Assembly: GCA_029007825.1 (NCBI GenBank)
Contig: JAQXIO010000023.1
Span: forward strand, 25,807-89,806
Origin: Bacteroidales bacterium
GTDB lineage: Bacteria > Bacteroidota > Bacteroidia > Bacteroidales > JAQXIO01
Length of the DNA: 64,000 nucleotides
Reading direction: 5' to 3'
A model generated the notes under the pieces. It was not told the origin of the DNA, made no database searches, and was given only the letters and a program-made list of their open reading frames with translations. Below are positions 1-9,545 of the stretch, piece after piece. The number at the start of each line of letters is the position of its first letter. The stretch's first letter is position 1. The position numbers and the translations under genes are program-made.

Positions 1-436
1 CCACATGTTCGTGAGCACCTGTTATGGCATTAAACAAGGAAGTTTTACCTGCATTCGGATTTCCAACGAGCGCAACCCGTATTTTTTTCCCTTTCTGCAA
101 TGCATAGGCATGTAAAAGTTCGTCCGTATCGATCTTTGCTTTTTCCGGTAAAACTGCGTCATCCGAAACAGATGGTATCTCGCTTTCATGGATTACTTCT
201 ATCAATGCAGCTTCGCTACGACGCAACGAAACTTCGAAGTCCATAATTTTATATTTAATCGGGTCTTTTAGCGGAGCATTCAGCAAAACATCCACTCTCT
301 TGCCTTTCACAAAACCCATCTCAATTATACGCTTGCGGAAGGCTCCACGCCCTGCCACCTTCACTACAATCCCACTTTCGCCAGTTCGTAAATCCGCTAA
401 TCGCATATTTTTTGTTTTTACTACAAAGTTCGTCAT
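1..436 (-). CDS. feoB: Ferrous iron transporter FeoAB fusion, N-terminal part
   Basis: Imports Fe2+ across the inner membrane under anaerobic conditions. The visible N-terminus is a FeoA-like SH3 domain (MRLADLRTGESG near residue 11), a linker, and then the G-domain of FeoB with the P-loop GNPNAGKTS. FeoA fused to FeoB is usual in Bacteroidales. The gene runs off the left edge, so the transmembrane part is not seen. The start at 436 has an A-rich leader. A second ATG at 406 gives the start more often seen in the family (MRLADL), so the true start is uncertain. It is divergent from the gene at 492. Confidence 0.9.
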   Translation of the reverse strand, partial: MTNFVVKTKNMRLADLRTGESGIVVKVAGRGAFRKRIIEMGFVKGKRVDVLLNAPLKDPIKYKIMDFEVSLRRSEAALIEVIHESEIPSVSDDAVLPEKAKIDTDELLHAYALQKGKKIRVALVGNPNAGKTSLFNAITGAHEHV

Positions 437-491
437 TTCTTTTTTTGAAAACAAGTATGTATATTTGTATAGCTTATTCCAAAATGTATAA

Positions 492-1220
492 ATGAAAAAA
501 GACGATCCTTTCAAAGCTTTACATGATTCCATTCATGGCAATAACAATTTTTTCAGAATCATGGAAATGAGCATTCCTCTTGCGGTACAAACTGCGTATT
601 TCAAATTATCCAATAAACTAAGGAGCGAGGACCAGCCATTTGATTTCGACGACTGGAAAAAACGCCTTCTGGATGAAAGCACAGGCACCGAAGAAAAAAA
701 GAAATTGCTGATTCTGTTATCCGGTTCTAAAGAGATCGTCGCATTACGATTGCTGGAAGAGTATTCGAAGAGTGTGCCTGATGAATTAAAATATTGGTGC
801 AGTATTGCTTTATTAGAGGCTCAGGTACAGATAGAATCGGATATTTTAGGAGAAAAGCCGGTTATAATTGCAACAGGATTGGGGGGAAAAGAGGATAAAC
901 TGCGTTTTTTTATCGTTTTCGCGACCAATAATGACGTTCCGTTTTCTCCTTATCAGGAAAACCTGTTAGAACACGAACTTTCGTTTTTTGCAAAGAAATA
1001 TAATTGCGAAATAGAGGAGATACGTATTCATTCAAATTTTGCGACGGTGCTGACTCTTGTTCCATTAGATATAGAAAAGCCGGGACGTTTATTCGACCGG
1101 GTAATACAAGAGTGTAATGCTTACGGGGATTTTTTAAGAAACGACTATGTTTTAACAAATGTGCGTATCCTGTCGGACAATGAAATCAAACGCAACCTAC
1201 GTAAAGCGAGCCATTCTTAA
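492..1220 (+). CDS. Conserved-looking cytoplasmic protein of unknown function
   Basis: I do not recognise this 242-residue protein. It has no signal peptide or membrane segment. The first half is helical and rich in Lys/Glu. The second half (about residues 120-230) looks like an alpha/beta domain with alternating hydrophobic strands. It is transcribed away from feoAB, with a TATATTTG box at 460-467 about 25 bases before the ATG, and converges on mutS2. Nothing in the context gives a function. That it is a real gene rests on its length, its start context and the absence of a better frame. Confidence 0.75.
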   Translation: MKKDDPFKALHDSIHGNNNFFRIMEMSIPLAVQTAYFKLSNKLRSEDQPFDFDDWKKRLLDESTGTEEKKKLLILLSGSKEIVALRLLEEYSKSVPDELKYWCSIALLEAQVQIESDILGEKPVIIATGLGGKEDKLRFFIVFATNNDVPFSPYQENLLEHELSFFAKKYNCEIEEIRIHSNFATVLTLVPLDIEKPGRLFDRVIQECNAYGDFLRNDYVLTNVRILSDNEIKRNLRKASHS

Positions 1221-1246
1221 CAGCCGGTTTGCTATTATTTTTCCGT

Positions 1247-3715
1247 TTATTCGAATTCTACAACCGTAATTCCGGCACCTCCGAACTGCACGTGCTCATC
1301 ATGATAATGTTTCACTTCAGAAAGGGTGCGTAAATAATCCCTTACCAATTGACGCAATGCTCCTGTACCGGTGCCGTGCAATATCCTGACACGACTGACG
1401 CCTACCATAATCGCATCGTCTATAAAATAGGTTACGGCTGTCTGCGCTTCATCAGCCCGCATACCACGAATATCGATGTCTTGTTTGAAGTTGAGGCGTT
1501 TTTCGTGCATGCTTTCCGCTGTCTGCTCGGCTATATAAGTGTGTTTGGGTTGTTCTTTTTTTATCTTGTTTTTACTAACATATTCCAAGCGGTCTAACTT
1601 GACGAGAGACTTCAACATACCAAATGCTACCTGTGCCTGTTGTCCCTGAATATCGAGGATATTCCCAATATTCGTTTGCCCTTTTATGCGAACATTATCT
1701 CCTATAGACAATGTTTTTTTCATATCGGCCTGATTTTCTTTTGTGTCAGGTTTCAGTTGTTTCTTTTTCTTTCTTTCCTCTATTTTTTTTATTTTATGTT
1801 CCAGTCCGGAGTCTTTATATTCATCTTTCATCAGAGCCTGCTTGTGAGCATCTAAAGAATGACGGGCTTCCAATGTTTTTTCACGCTCAGCGTTGGCTTC
1901 CTTTATAGCCCGGATGGTATTTTCAATTTTGGCATTTGTCTGTTCCAGAAGTGCCCGTGCTTCAACTTTAGCTTCTTTCAGCAATTCTTTCCGTTTCTGT
2001 TCAACTTCTTTAAGGTCCTGTTCATAACGGGTAGTAAGTTCTTCCAGTTTTCTTTCCTGCAACCGGATTTTTTGCCTTTTCGTTTCCCAATAACGTTTAT
2101 CACGGACAATATCCTGCAGGTATTTATCCATGTCGATGTAATCGGAACCAACTTTTGCAGAGGCTTCGGCTATTACCTCTTCCGGCAATCCTATTTTTCT
2201 TGCAATTTCAACGGCAAACGAACTACCAGGATTTCCTATAGAGAGCCGGAACAGAGGCTGCATCAAATGCCGGTCGTACAACATCGCTCCATTTATAATT
2301 CCTTCATGGTCGTCGGCAAAATGTTTCAAATTATGGTAATGGGTCGTAATTACCCCAAACGTTTTTTCCTTATTAAAACGGTCAAGAAGGGCCTCTGCGA
2401 TAGCACCTCCGATTTGAGGTTCCGTTCCTCCTCCAAATTCATCTATAAGCAACAGGGTGCGGTCATTGCTATGCCGTACAAAATGCTTCATGTGCATCAG
2501 ATGGGAGCTATATGTACTCAAATCATTTTCAATCGACTGTTCATCTCCGATATCGATAAATATCTGCTCGAAAATTCCGGCTATGGAGTTTTCATAAACA
2601 GGAATAGGCAAACCGCATTGCAGCATATACTGTAATAGTCCCACGGTTTTAAGGCAAACGGATTTTCCGCCTGCGTTGGGTCCGGATATAATCAATATGC
2701 GTTGTTCGGAATTCAATATTATATCAAGGGGTACAACTTTTTTACCCTGTTTCTGCAAAGTGACCAGAAGCAGGGGATGAAGGGCGTTAAACCATTCAAT
2801 ATAGGGTTCTTTCTTTAAATGGGGACGTACGGCATTAAATTGTCTGGATACTATCGCTTTTGCACGTACCAGATCAATCATAGCCATGAAGGCATACGAA
2901 TTCAATAATTCGGGGACCAATGGCCTGACTTCATTTGTAAAAAGCGTAAGTATCCGAACTATTTCGCGCCGTTCCTCGCTTTCCAGTTCCCGGATACGGT
3001 TATTTGCTTCGACAACGGCTTCGGGTTCTATATATACCGTTTTCCCGGTTGCGGACTCATCGTGTACGATTCCTTTTATCTTCCGTTTTACAGCTGGGGA
3101 AACAGGAATTACCAGACGTCCGTCTCTCAACGTAGGCTGTACATCTTTTTCAACCAGTCCTTCCTGCTGCACCGATCGTAAAATAGAAGAGAGACTTCTC
3201 GATATAGAGCCTTTTGTCTGAAATAACTCCCGTCTTATCTGAGCAAGGGCTACAGAGGCATTATCTTTTACTTGTCCGTATTTATCAACCAGCATATCTG
3301 CCTGACGAATAAGCTGAGGAAATGTTGCCATTCCTTCGGTAAGCTTCTGAAGTGCAGGGTATACAAATTCCTCATCCGTTCCTTTTTGGAGAAACTGTGC
3401 CATTGCCGCAATCGTTTCCAACGAACGCCGTAAATCAAAAATTTCCGTTTCTTCGAGAAAGGTTCCTTCCGGCCTGATACGCAATAACGAAGCGCGAAGA
3501 TCAAAAAAATGGCTATCGGGAAAAGTGTCTTCTCCTTCCATGATATGCATGAACTCTTCCGTCTGAAAAAGCGATTTTTCTATTTCTTCGCGATTTACCG
3601 AGAAACTGATTTTATCAACCAGCTCCATTCCGAGAGTGCTCAGACAAGCTTTGGATAGAAGTGTCCGTATCTTATCAAATCCAACTTTCTGTTCAAAACT
3701 TTCCGGATAGACCAT
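1247..3715 (-). CDS. mutS2: MutS2 family ATPase/endonuclease
   Basis: MutS2 proteins bind branched DNA or collided ribosomes and act in recombination control or ribosome rescue. They are not part of classical mismatch repair. The sequence shows the MutS core and clamp region, a P-loop (SGPNAGGKS), a Walker B region (LLLIDEFGGGTEP), a long charged coiled-coil, and a C-terminal Smr domain with the HGTGTGALR motif. The longest frame begins at 3772, but family members start with MVYPESFEQKVGFDKIR, so 3715 is preferred. At about 822 residues the length is usual for the family. Confidence 0.95.
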   Translation of the reverse strand: MVYPESFEQKVGFDKIRTLLSKACLSTLGMELVDKISFSVNREEIEKSLFQTEEFMHIMEGEDTFPDSHFFDLRASLLRIRPEGTFLEETEIFDLRRSLETIAAMAQFLQKGTDEEFVYPALQKLTEGMATFPQLIRQADMLVDKYGQVKDNASVALAQIRRELFQTKGSISRSLSSILRSVQQEGLVEKDVQPTLRDGRLVIPVSPAVKRKIKGIVHDESATGKTVYIEPEAVVEANNRIRELESEERREIVRILTLFTNEVRPLVPELLNSYAFMAMIDLVRAKAIVSRQFNAVRPHLKKEPYIEWFNALHPLLLVTLQKQGKKVVPLDIILNSEQRILIISGPNAGGKSVCLKTVGLLQYMLQCGLPIPVYENSIAGIFEQIFIDIGDEQSIENDLSTYSSHLMHMKHFVRHSNDRTLLLIDEFGGGTEPQIGGAIAEALLDRFNKEKTFGVITTHYHNLKHFADDHEGIINGAMLYDRHLMQPLFRLSIGNPGSSFAVEIARKIGLPEEVIAEASAKVGSDYIDMDKYLQDIVRDKRYWETKRQKIRLQERKLEELTTRYEQDLKEVEQKRKELLKEAKVEARALLEQTNAKIENTIRAIKEANAEREKTLEARHSLDAHKQALMKDEYKDSGLEHKIKKIEERKKKKQLKPDTKENQADMKKTLSIGDNVRIKGQTNIGNILDIQGQQAQVAFGMLKSLVKLDRLEYVSKNKIKKEQPKHTYIAEQTAESMHEKRLNFKQDIDIRGMRADEAQTAVTYFIDDAIMVGVSRVRILHGTGTGALRQLVRDYLRTLSEVKHYHDEHVQFGGAGITVVEFE

Positions 3716-3803
3716 ACTAAAGTAGTATAATTTAGTTTTTACGAATAAAGAAAGCCCATCATTACAAGACAACAGGCTTTTACTTTGTATATATAATAGT
3801 TTC

Positions 3804-4385
3804 TTACAAATACTTTTTCGCTACATCATAACCAGCGGCCAAGGCGTTGAGGTTCATATCGACGATTTCATCTCCTTTCCTGCCAAAGATACGACGTATA
3901 CCGTCTTGTATCTTATTGTACTCTATGCCGATAAACGGTGTAGCGGCACCTAACATCACGATGTTTGCCGCACGGGGTGAACCCAGTTCTTTCGCGATCT
4001 TTTCCACATCAAGCACAACTTTATGGGGCAGCTTGTCCAATTCGGCATTAACTTTATCCATATCGGGATAATTCGGGATATTGACAAAGGGTTCGGAGTT
4101 AGTCACCAACCATCCGTCTGCTTTAAGATAAGGAAGATAACGAAGCGATTCCATCGGTTCCAGAGAAATAATAAGATTTGCACCTCCGACCGGAATAAGG
4201 TCAGATGCAATCGGTTTGTCGGAGATACGAAGATTAGATTGTACATCTCCTCCTCTCTGACTCATACCATGTACTTCCGCCTGTTTCATAAAAAGACCTT
4301 CTTCGAGGGCTGCTTCTCCAATAACGGCAGCTATCGACAAAATTCCCTGTCCTCCGACACCTGATAATATAATATCTGTTTTCAT
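3804..4385 (-). CDS. iorB: Indolepyruvate oxidoreductase, beta (gamma-domain) subunit
   Basis: Works with IorA to oxidise aryl-pyruvates (indolepyruvate, phenylpyruvate) to aryl-acetyl-CoA, passing electrons to ferredoxin, in fermentation of aromatic amino acids. It is a 193-residue pyruvate:ferredoxin oxidoreductase gamma-type domain beginning MKTDIILSGVGGQGILS. The motif HGMSQRGGDV is typical of this subunit. It lies four bases downstream of iorA, so the two are translated from one message. Confidence 0.9.
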   Translation of the reverse strand: MKTDIILSGVGGQGILSIAAVIGEAALEEGLFMKQAEVHGMSQRGGDVQSNLRISDKPIASDLIPVGGANLIISLEPMESLRYLPYLKADGWLVTNSEPFVNIPNYPDMDKVNAELDKLPHKVVLDVEKIAKELGSPRAANIVMLGAATPFIGIEYNKIQDGIRRIFGRKGDEIVDMNLNALAAGYDVAKKYL

Positions 4386-4389
4386 ACGG

Positions 4390-5979
4390 TTATTTCTTTT
4401 TTTTACGTTTTAAAGTCTGGATGCACTCCCGACGAGGTATAACCACCGACACTCCGGGATAATTGATTTCCTCACGTATTACATTTTTCATTTCCTCAAA
4501 ATTTTTCTTCAGGGGAACTACCACGCGAATATGTGCCGGATCTACACCTATTCCCTGACAAATGGATTCGATACGTCCAGTTCCTGCAGAATCCTGTCCT
4601 CCAGTCATTGCTGTCGTTTCATTGTCGGAAATTACAATTACCACGTTGCTGTTTTCATTCACACAGTCAAGCAATCCTGTCATTCCTGAATGTGTAAAGG
4701 TAGAATCTCCTATAACGGCCACTGCCGGGAAACAGCCTGCATCGGATGCGCCCTTTGCCATTGTCACCGAGGCTCCCATATCGATACATGTATCGATTGC
4801 ACGGAAGGGGGGCAGAGCTCCCAATGTGTAACAGCCTATATCACTAAAGACTTTAGGGTTTTCATACTCTTTCAATACCTCGTTCAAAGCTTCGTACATA
4901 TCTCTATGTCCGCAACCTTGGCATAATGCAGGGGGACGCATTTCTACAACAGGGGGGATTTCATATATTTGCTTAACCGAGATTCCCAATGCTTTGCTTA
5001 CCAAGTCAGGATTGAGTTCGCCGTCACGGTCAAAAGTTCCATCCAGACGACCATGTATTTTCAAACCATAACCGGGAAGTCCTTTCAACTCACTTTCTAT
5101 TACGGGAAATCCTTCTTCAATGACCAAAATCTCATCGCATTCATCGGCCAAACGTTTCACCATTTTCCGGGGAAGCGGATATTGAGCTATCTTTAAAACC
5201 GGATTCTTAAATCCATCCGGGAAATTCTCAGAAAGATAATTGAATCCTATACCACTGGTGATAATTCCCAATTTTTTATCGGGGGCATCAAAATATTTAT
5301 TGTATGGAGATTCTTCAGAGGTTTTAATAAATTCTTCCTGTTTTGCAATCAATGTTTTAAAACGGCGACGTGCAATTGCGGGAAGGAGAATAAAACGCTG
5401 ACGCCCGTCTTCGGGATAAGAGAGCGATTTCATGTCTTTTCCCTGACGGGTTACTACACCGGAACGAGAGTGTGCAAGGCGGGTGGTTATACGTAGAAGA
5501 ATCGGATATCCCAAACGTTCGGAGAGATCAAATCCGTCGTATATCATATCGTATGCTTCCTGTTGATTGGATGGTTCCAACATCGGAATCATGGCAAAAT
5601 TTCCGTAAACACGATTATCCTGCTCATTCTGAGATGAGTGCATAGAGGGATCGTCGGCAGAGATAATAATCATTCCTCCGTTTATTCCGGACATTGCAGC
5701 ATTCATAAACGCATCTGCAGCCACATTCAGGCCAACGTGTTTCATGCAGGAAAGCGAACGTTTTCCTGCATAAGACATTCCTAATGCTGCTTCTAACGCT
5801 GTTTTTTCATTTGTACACCAATGAGTATGTATTTTTCGTTCTTTTGCTGTCGGTGCATTCTGAATATATTCGGTAATTTCAGTAGAAGGTGTGCCGGGAT
5901 AGGAGTATACACCGGATATTCCGGCATCAAGCGCTCCCTGAGCTATTGCTTCATCTCCTAAAAACAAGTTTTTCTTCAT
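4390..5979 (-). CDS. iorA: Indolepyruvate oxidoreductase, alpha subunit without ferredoxin domain
   Basis: This is the thiamine-diphosphate subunit of the enzyme. An N-terminal pyrimidine-binding domain (GDEAIAQGALDAG, YPGTPSTEI) is followed by a TPP-binding domain with GDSTF and SDNETTAMTGGQ. The 529-residue protein ends in a lysine run (KRKKKK) right after the domain that normally precedes a C-terminal 2x[4Fe-4S] ferredoxin module in the archaeal enzyme, and no CxxCxxC motif is present there. Electrons must therefore leave by another route. A Bacteroidales promoter lies 54 bases upstream. Confidence 0.92.
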   Translation of the reverse strand: MKKNLFLGDEAIAQGALDAGISGVYSYPGTPSTEITEYIQNAPTAKERKIHTHWCTNEKTALEAALGMSYAGKRSLSCMKHVGLNVAADAFMNAAMSGINGGMIIISADDPSMHSSQNEQDNRVYGNFAMIPMLEPSNQQEAYDMIYDGFDLSERLGYPILLRITTRLAHSRSGVVTRQGKDMKSLSYPEDGRQRFILLPAIARRRFKTLIAKQEEFIKTSEESPYNKYFDAPDKKLGIITSGIGFNYLSENFPDGFKNPVLKIAQYPLPRKMVKRLADECDEILVIEEGFPVIESELKGLPGYGLKIHGRLDGTFDRDGELNPDLVSKALGISVKQIYEIPPVVEMRPPALCQGCGHRDMYEALNEVLKEYENPKVFSDIGCYTLGALPPFRAIDTCIDMGASVTMAKGASDAGCFPAVAVIGDSTFTHSGMTGLLDCVNENSNVVIVISDNETTAMTGGQDSAGTGRIESICQGIGVDPAHIRVVVPLKKNFEEMKNVIREEINYPGVSVVIPRRECIQTLKRKKKK

Positions 5980-6032
5980 ATCGTGTGTTTATAGCATTTA
6001 TGTTTTGTGCTTTTACTAAAGCAAAAGACTTA

Positions 6033-6063
6033 CAAAGATAATAAAATCCATCATTCTTATAAA
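6033..6063 (-). promoter_or_regulatory. Promoter of iorAB
   Basis: On the minus strand TTTA (6060-6063) and TATCTTTG (6033-6040) are spaced 19 bases apart, matching the Bacteroidetes primary-sigma pattern TTTG-N19-21-TAnnTTTG. It lies just upstream of iorA and leaves a leader of about 45 bases. Confidence 0.6.
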
Positions 6064-6069
6064 CCTTTT

Positions 6070-7110
6070 CTAACGGATATTTAGTCTGTCAAGTGCCCTT
6101 CTATACCGCATAGCGTTACGGGTATGTTCATTTAAATTTGTCGAAAAATTATGACGACCGGAAAAATCTTCTTTTGCACACATATACAGATAAGGGTGCT
6201 GTGCGGCATTTAAAACCCCATCTATCGCTTTAGAGGATGGTATTCTGATAGGGCCGGGGGGCAACCCTATTTTTTTATAGGTATTATACGGAGATTCGAT
6301 TTCCAGATGTTCGTTCAATATCCGTTTTAATGCAGGGTCTCCCACAGCGAACTTTACCGTAGGATCGGCCTGTAGCGGCATTCCTTTTCTCAGCCGGTTG
6401 AGATAGAGGCCGGCAATAACAGGATATTCATCTGTTATTTTGCTTTCTTCCTCTACTATAGAGGCAAGAATGCTTACTTCAAGCGGAGTCAAACCTTGCT
6501 TTTCTGCTTTTGCTTTACGCTCCAGCGTCCAGAATGAATCGTATTCACGTTTCATCCGGGCGAGAAAACGATCTATACTTACATTCCAGTAAAGTTCATA
6601 GGTGTTCGGTATAAACATTGCGACCACGGTTTCGGGAGTAAAGCCATAGCGTGCAGCTACCTCCGGCTTCTCTAATGTCTTTAACAATGAATCACCCGAC
6701 AATAAAAGAGATTTACCGGCTCTTTCCGCAAAGCCGTCTAATGTCCTTACATTGTTAAATGTAAACAAAACCGGGGTTTGCTGTCTACGGTAAAGACGTT
6801 TCAAAAAAGTAAAAAGGGAATTTCCCGGTTCAACAATATATGCTCCTTCCGGTACACTCCGATTCAGTTCTAACATGTTGTACAGGGTATGGAAAGGAAA
6901 TATCATACCTGGATATGCATATTCTCCGAACTGCCGGGTAACCTCATCGACCGTGCTTTCCGGTTCAATATAAATGTATTCCCGTTTATCAATATCAAAG
7001 GCATTTCTCCAAAAAACGGAATATAACAACCATATTATCAGAGAGCTAAAGAATAATACCAGAAAAAAGATAATTATCCATCCGGTCTTTACTTTCAAAT
7101 TAAAAATCAT
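6070..7110 (-). CDS. mltG: Endolytic murein transglycosylase MltG (YceG-like)
   Basis: Cleaves nascent glycan strands in the periplasm and is thought to set their length. It has a single N-terminal membrane anchor (about residues 10-32), a LysM-like region, and then the YceG catalytic domain. Conserved blocks are FIPNTYELYW, ILASIVEEES (with the catalytic Glu), LQADPTVKFA and the NTYKKIGLPPGPI segment. The 346-residue length is normal. It stands alone between iorA and the tRNA gene. Confidence 0.93.
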   Translation of the reverse strand: MIFNLKVKTGWIIIFFLVLFFSSLIIWLLYSVFWRNAFDIDKREYIYIEPESTVDEVTRQFGEYAYPGMIFPFHTLYNMLELNRSVPEGAYIVEPGNSLFTFLKRLYRRQQTPVLFTFNNVRTLDGFAERAGKSLLLSGDSLLKTLEKPEVAARYGFTPETVVAMFIPNTYELYWNVSIDRFLARMKREYDSFWTLERKAKAEKQGLTPLEVSILASIVEEESKITDEYPVIAGLYLNRLRKGMPLQADPTVKFAVGDPALKRILNEHLEIESPYNTYKKIGLPPGPIRIPSSKAIDGVLNAAQHPYLYMCAKEDFSGRHNFSTNLNEHTRNAMRYRRALDRLNIR

Positions 7111-7169
7111 AGAGATATTTTAGAACTACAAAAGTAAGAAGAATCTTTAAAAAAAATGTTGCAATGACT

Positions 7170-7201
7170 TTTGCTCGGTTAAAAAGATTCTCGTATATTT
7201 G
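7170..7201 (+). promoter_or_regulatory. Promoter of tRNA-Ser
   Basis: TTTG at 7170-7173 and TATATTTG at 7194-7201 are 20 bases apart, a perfect match to the Bacteroidetes promoter pattern. They sit about 42 bases before the mature tRNA. Confidence 0.75.
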
Positions 7202-7242
7202 CACCGCAAACAGCGAAAAGCCGGAAAACTCCTTTTGCAAAA

Positions 7243-7329
7243 GGAAGTGTGGGTGAGTGGCTGAAACCACCAGTTTGCTAAACTGACGTACGGGCAACCG
7301 TACCGGGGGTTCGAATCCCCCCGCTTCCG
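7243..7329 (+). tRNA. tRNA-Ser(GCU)
   Basis: An 87-base class II tRNA. The acceptor stem pairs GGAAGTG with CGCTTCC, with discriminator G. The anticodon loop TTGCTAA gives anticodon GCU. There is a variable arm (GTACGGGCAACCGTAC) and a T-arm GGGGG-TTCGAAT-CCCCC. CCA is not encoded. A partial, decayed copy of its 3' half lies about 2 kb downstream. Confidence 0.96.
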
Positions 7330-7343
7330 CTTTTCACACATCA

Positions 7344-7378
7344 AAATCCTGTAAATATATTATTTACAGGATTTTTTT
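7344..7378 (+). terminator. Rho-independent terminator of tRNA-Ser
   Basis: ATCCTGTAAATA and TATTTACAGGAT form a 12-bp stem with a very short loop, followed by seven T. It lies 15 bases after the tRNA. Confidence 0.8.
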
Positions 7379-7379
7379 A

Positions 7380-7898
7380 CCTATTCCCGTTAACAAGATC
7401 GTCACGAAAACCATCAGAAAAGTCACTCAAGACTGCTTCCAAACTTCTATTTTCACATTATGCCACAAAACATCCGATTCTAATACGTTCATTTGAAAAA
7501 CAAATTAACCAGCACTCAAAAGAGATATTTAAAAATTTCTTTTTCCATAGAGGAAACAAAGGGTATAAATGATTTATTATCCGTAAAGGCCTCTATCAAT
7601 GAAGAAAAAAATCGCTCTTGACACTAAAGTTAATCTCAAAATTCAGATTTCTGAAAATAAAAGGATTATAGATGAAACTAAAAAATGAAGAGATATTTAT
7701 TCGTCAGATGCAACCGACATTAAATTTAGTGACACAAATGAAAAAAATAGCAAATATCTAATTAATGTATGATGCAGAAGCATTTATCAATTGACTATGG
7801 TATAGAATAACAAAAAATGATTAAGTCAATTAAATTATTACTCGCACATACAGATTAATTCTATTTAAATCTAATATTCCTATCTATTAACTTGATTA
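7380..7898. other. AT-rich stretch without an intact gene
   Basis: No frame of convincing length is present. Short peptides such as the one starting at 7599 (MKKKIALDTKVNLKIQ) and scattered lysine-rich pieces suggest decayed coding DNA, but I cannot assign a parent gene. The base composition is clearly more AT-rich than the flanking housekeeping genes. Confidence 0.5.
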
Positions 7899-8915
7899 CT
7901 ATTTAATTCTTAATTTGTCTATTATAAACATTGAAATTTTATTTATAATTATTGAAAACAGAATTGTAAAAAGTACGGTTGCGATGATAAAAATACCAGA
8001 GGTTTTAATTCCTCTATATGCCAATATTCCCATCACAGCACCGTGAAGCAAATAGATTTCATAAGATATTCTCCCTAAATACCGACCAAAGAAGTTTCCG
8101 AATCTAACACCTGTGCTTAAACGAAGGAAGAACAAAATAATTGCTATACCCAAAACAATCCTTAACAGATATCCACCCCAAAAGTAAACATATTTATTTT
8201 GAATATATACTATGCCTAATATGATTGAAACTATTCCCCATAGTACATTTTTCAGTACTGTTTTTTTCTGTAGCCAGTGAACGAACGGATGAAAATAGCG
8301 TGCAAGAAGTGTTCCGTATATCAGCCCCCAACATTCCGTTTTCCAACCATAGTCTATGAAGTATAAAACCAAACTACCTACAAAGATTGCCGAACATATA
8401 ATGATATCTTGTTTCAACCCTCCATCGCATTGTTCTCTTTTTCGAAAAAGCATATGGACTACATAGAATATCAGACAATATGCCAATAATTGTACTACAT
8501 AATCATTAATATATAATATGGTTATCCAATTAAAATCTCTTATCCCAAGAAATGCATAGGAAGTATTTGAAAAAATATTAATCAAAAAACATGGTATAAG
8601 TAAAGACGTTAATCTGTTGTGCCAAAAATGTTTTAGATAGTCTTTTTTCCCCAAACTTACGGACATTCCATAGGCGGATATAAAAAAGAACAATGTAACA
8701 CATACAAAAGCAAAACTTCCAATTGCATCCTGCAGTTTATTTTGGTATGGATTTAAAATATGCACTAAAATTACAACTATCGCGCATATACCTTTTACTA
8801 TTGTGGTGTAGTCTTTGGAAAAGAAAAAGAAAGCTGCTGCATCCGTGTCAGGCCTAATAGGTAATAGCATTAAAAAAAGGCCGATGGGTATTAGTGCCGT
8901 AAGTATATAATCCAT
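7899..8915 (-). CDS. Acyltransferase family 3 membrane protein
   Basis: An integral membrane protein of 338 residues with about ten hydrophobic segments. It has the layout of acyltransferase-3 enzymes, which transfer acetyl or other acyl groups onto surface polysaccharide or peptidoglycan sugars. The early segment VKGICAIVVILVHI carries the conserved His, and RISYEIYLLHGAVMG near the C-terminus is typical. It stands alone in AT-rich DNA between tRNA-Ser and a decayed copy of that tRNA's 3' end, so it may be cargo of an integrated element. The substrate is unknown. Confidence 0.85.
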   Translation of the reverse strand: MDYILTALIPIGLFLMLLPIRPDTDAAAFFFFSKDYTTIVKGICAIVVILVHILNPYQNKLQDAIGSFAFVCVTLFFFISAYGMSVSLGKKDYLKHFWHNRLTSLLIPCFLINIFSNTSYAFLGIRDFNWITILYINDYVVQLLAYCLIFYVVHMLFRKREQCDGGLKQDIIICSAIFVGSLVLYFIDYGWKTECWGLIYGTLLARYFHPFVHWLQKKTVLKNVLWGIVSIILGIVYIQNKYVYFWGGYLLRIVLGIAIILFFLRLSTGVRFGNFFGRYLGRISYEIYLLHGAVMGILAYRGIKTSGIFIIATVLFTILFSIIINKISMFIIDKLRIK

Positions 8916-9341
8916 TGATTTTATTTAATTATTGTCATGTATAGCCATAGACCTGCAATTTACTCTCCGTAAACAGATAATGAGATCTATAAATTTCCAT
9001 ATTTATAGTTTCGGCTTATCTCTCTCCGCAAAATTATAAAATATTTTAATTATTAATCAATTCAGTCTTTTCTTAATCTAACCGTTTGATATCGCTGTAA
9101 ATAACCAATCGTTAGAAAAAATTATTTTATGATACAAAGATTCTCTATTAAAACAAGAATAAATAACTTCTCTCGAAAAAGCAGAGATACACAAAAAACA
9201 CTAGAAATATAAAAATCAAGTAATTTACAAATTTAATAAGGGACATATGCCTGAGAAATTCATTAAAATAATTTTTCAAGATTCGAACTTCGTAAATTTT
9301 CATTTTTTATTCCTGAAAGAATATAGGTAATTAACTATCTT
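8916..9341. other. AT-rich intergenic stretch
   Basis: No supported gene, RNA or repeat is seen between the acyltransferase start and the tRNA remnant. Confidence 0.5.
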
Positions 9342-9394
9342 ACAATTTGCTAAACTAACGGACGAACCGTACCGGAGGCACCCCACGCTTCCGC
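9342..9394 (+). repeat. Decayed copy of the tRNA-Ser 3' half (attachment-site-like)
   Basis: The segment TTTGCTAAACT, then ACG, AACCGTACCGG and CGCTTCCGC follows the anticodon arm to the acceptor end of tRNA-Ser at 7243-7329, in the same order and orientation, with small deletions in the variable arm and T-loop. The 5' half is absent. This fits an attachment site left by integration of an element into the tRNA 3' end. A decayed tandem tRNA is the alternative. The 150 bases after it hold nothing recognisable. Confidence 0.75.
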
Positions 9395-9545
9395 ATAAAA
9401 AGTAAATCTGAGGCAAAATACTAATATTCCTCTTTTTTGTTTCCATAAATCTTAATAGATTGACACTATAATCATAACCATTATTGTAGTAAAACAAATG
9501 TTTGATTGGGATTTTCACTATATTTGTGGAAATAAGACTTGCGAT

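Noticed and set aside
1859..2635. A long plus-strand frame (258 codons) inside mutS2.
   Set aside because: It is the antisense of the conserved MutS2 ATPase and coiled-coil region, and its Phe/Cys-rich composition is that of a shadow frame.
7599..7688. A 29-residue lysine-rich frame behind tRNA-Ser.
   Set aside because: Composition is as expected of AT-rich noncoding DNA, and there is no promoter or conserved pattern.
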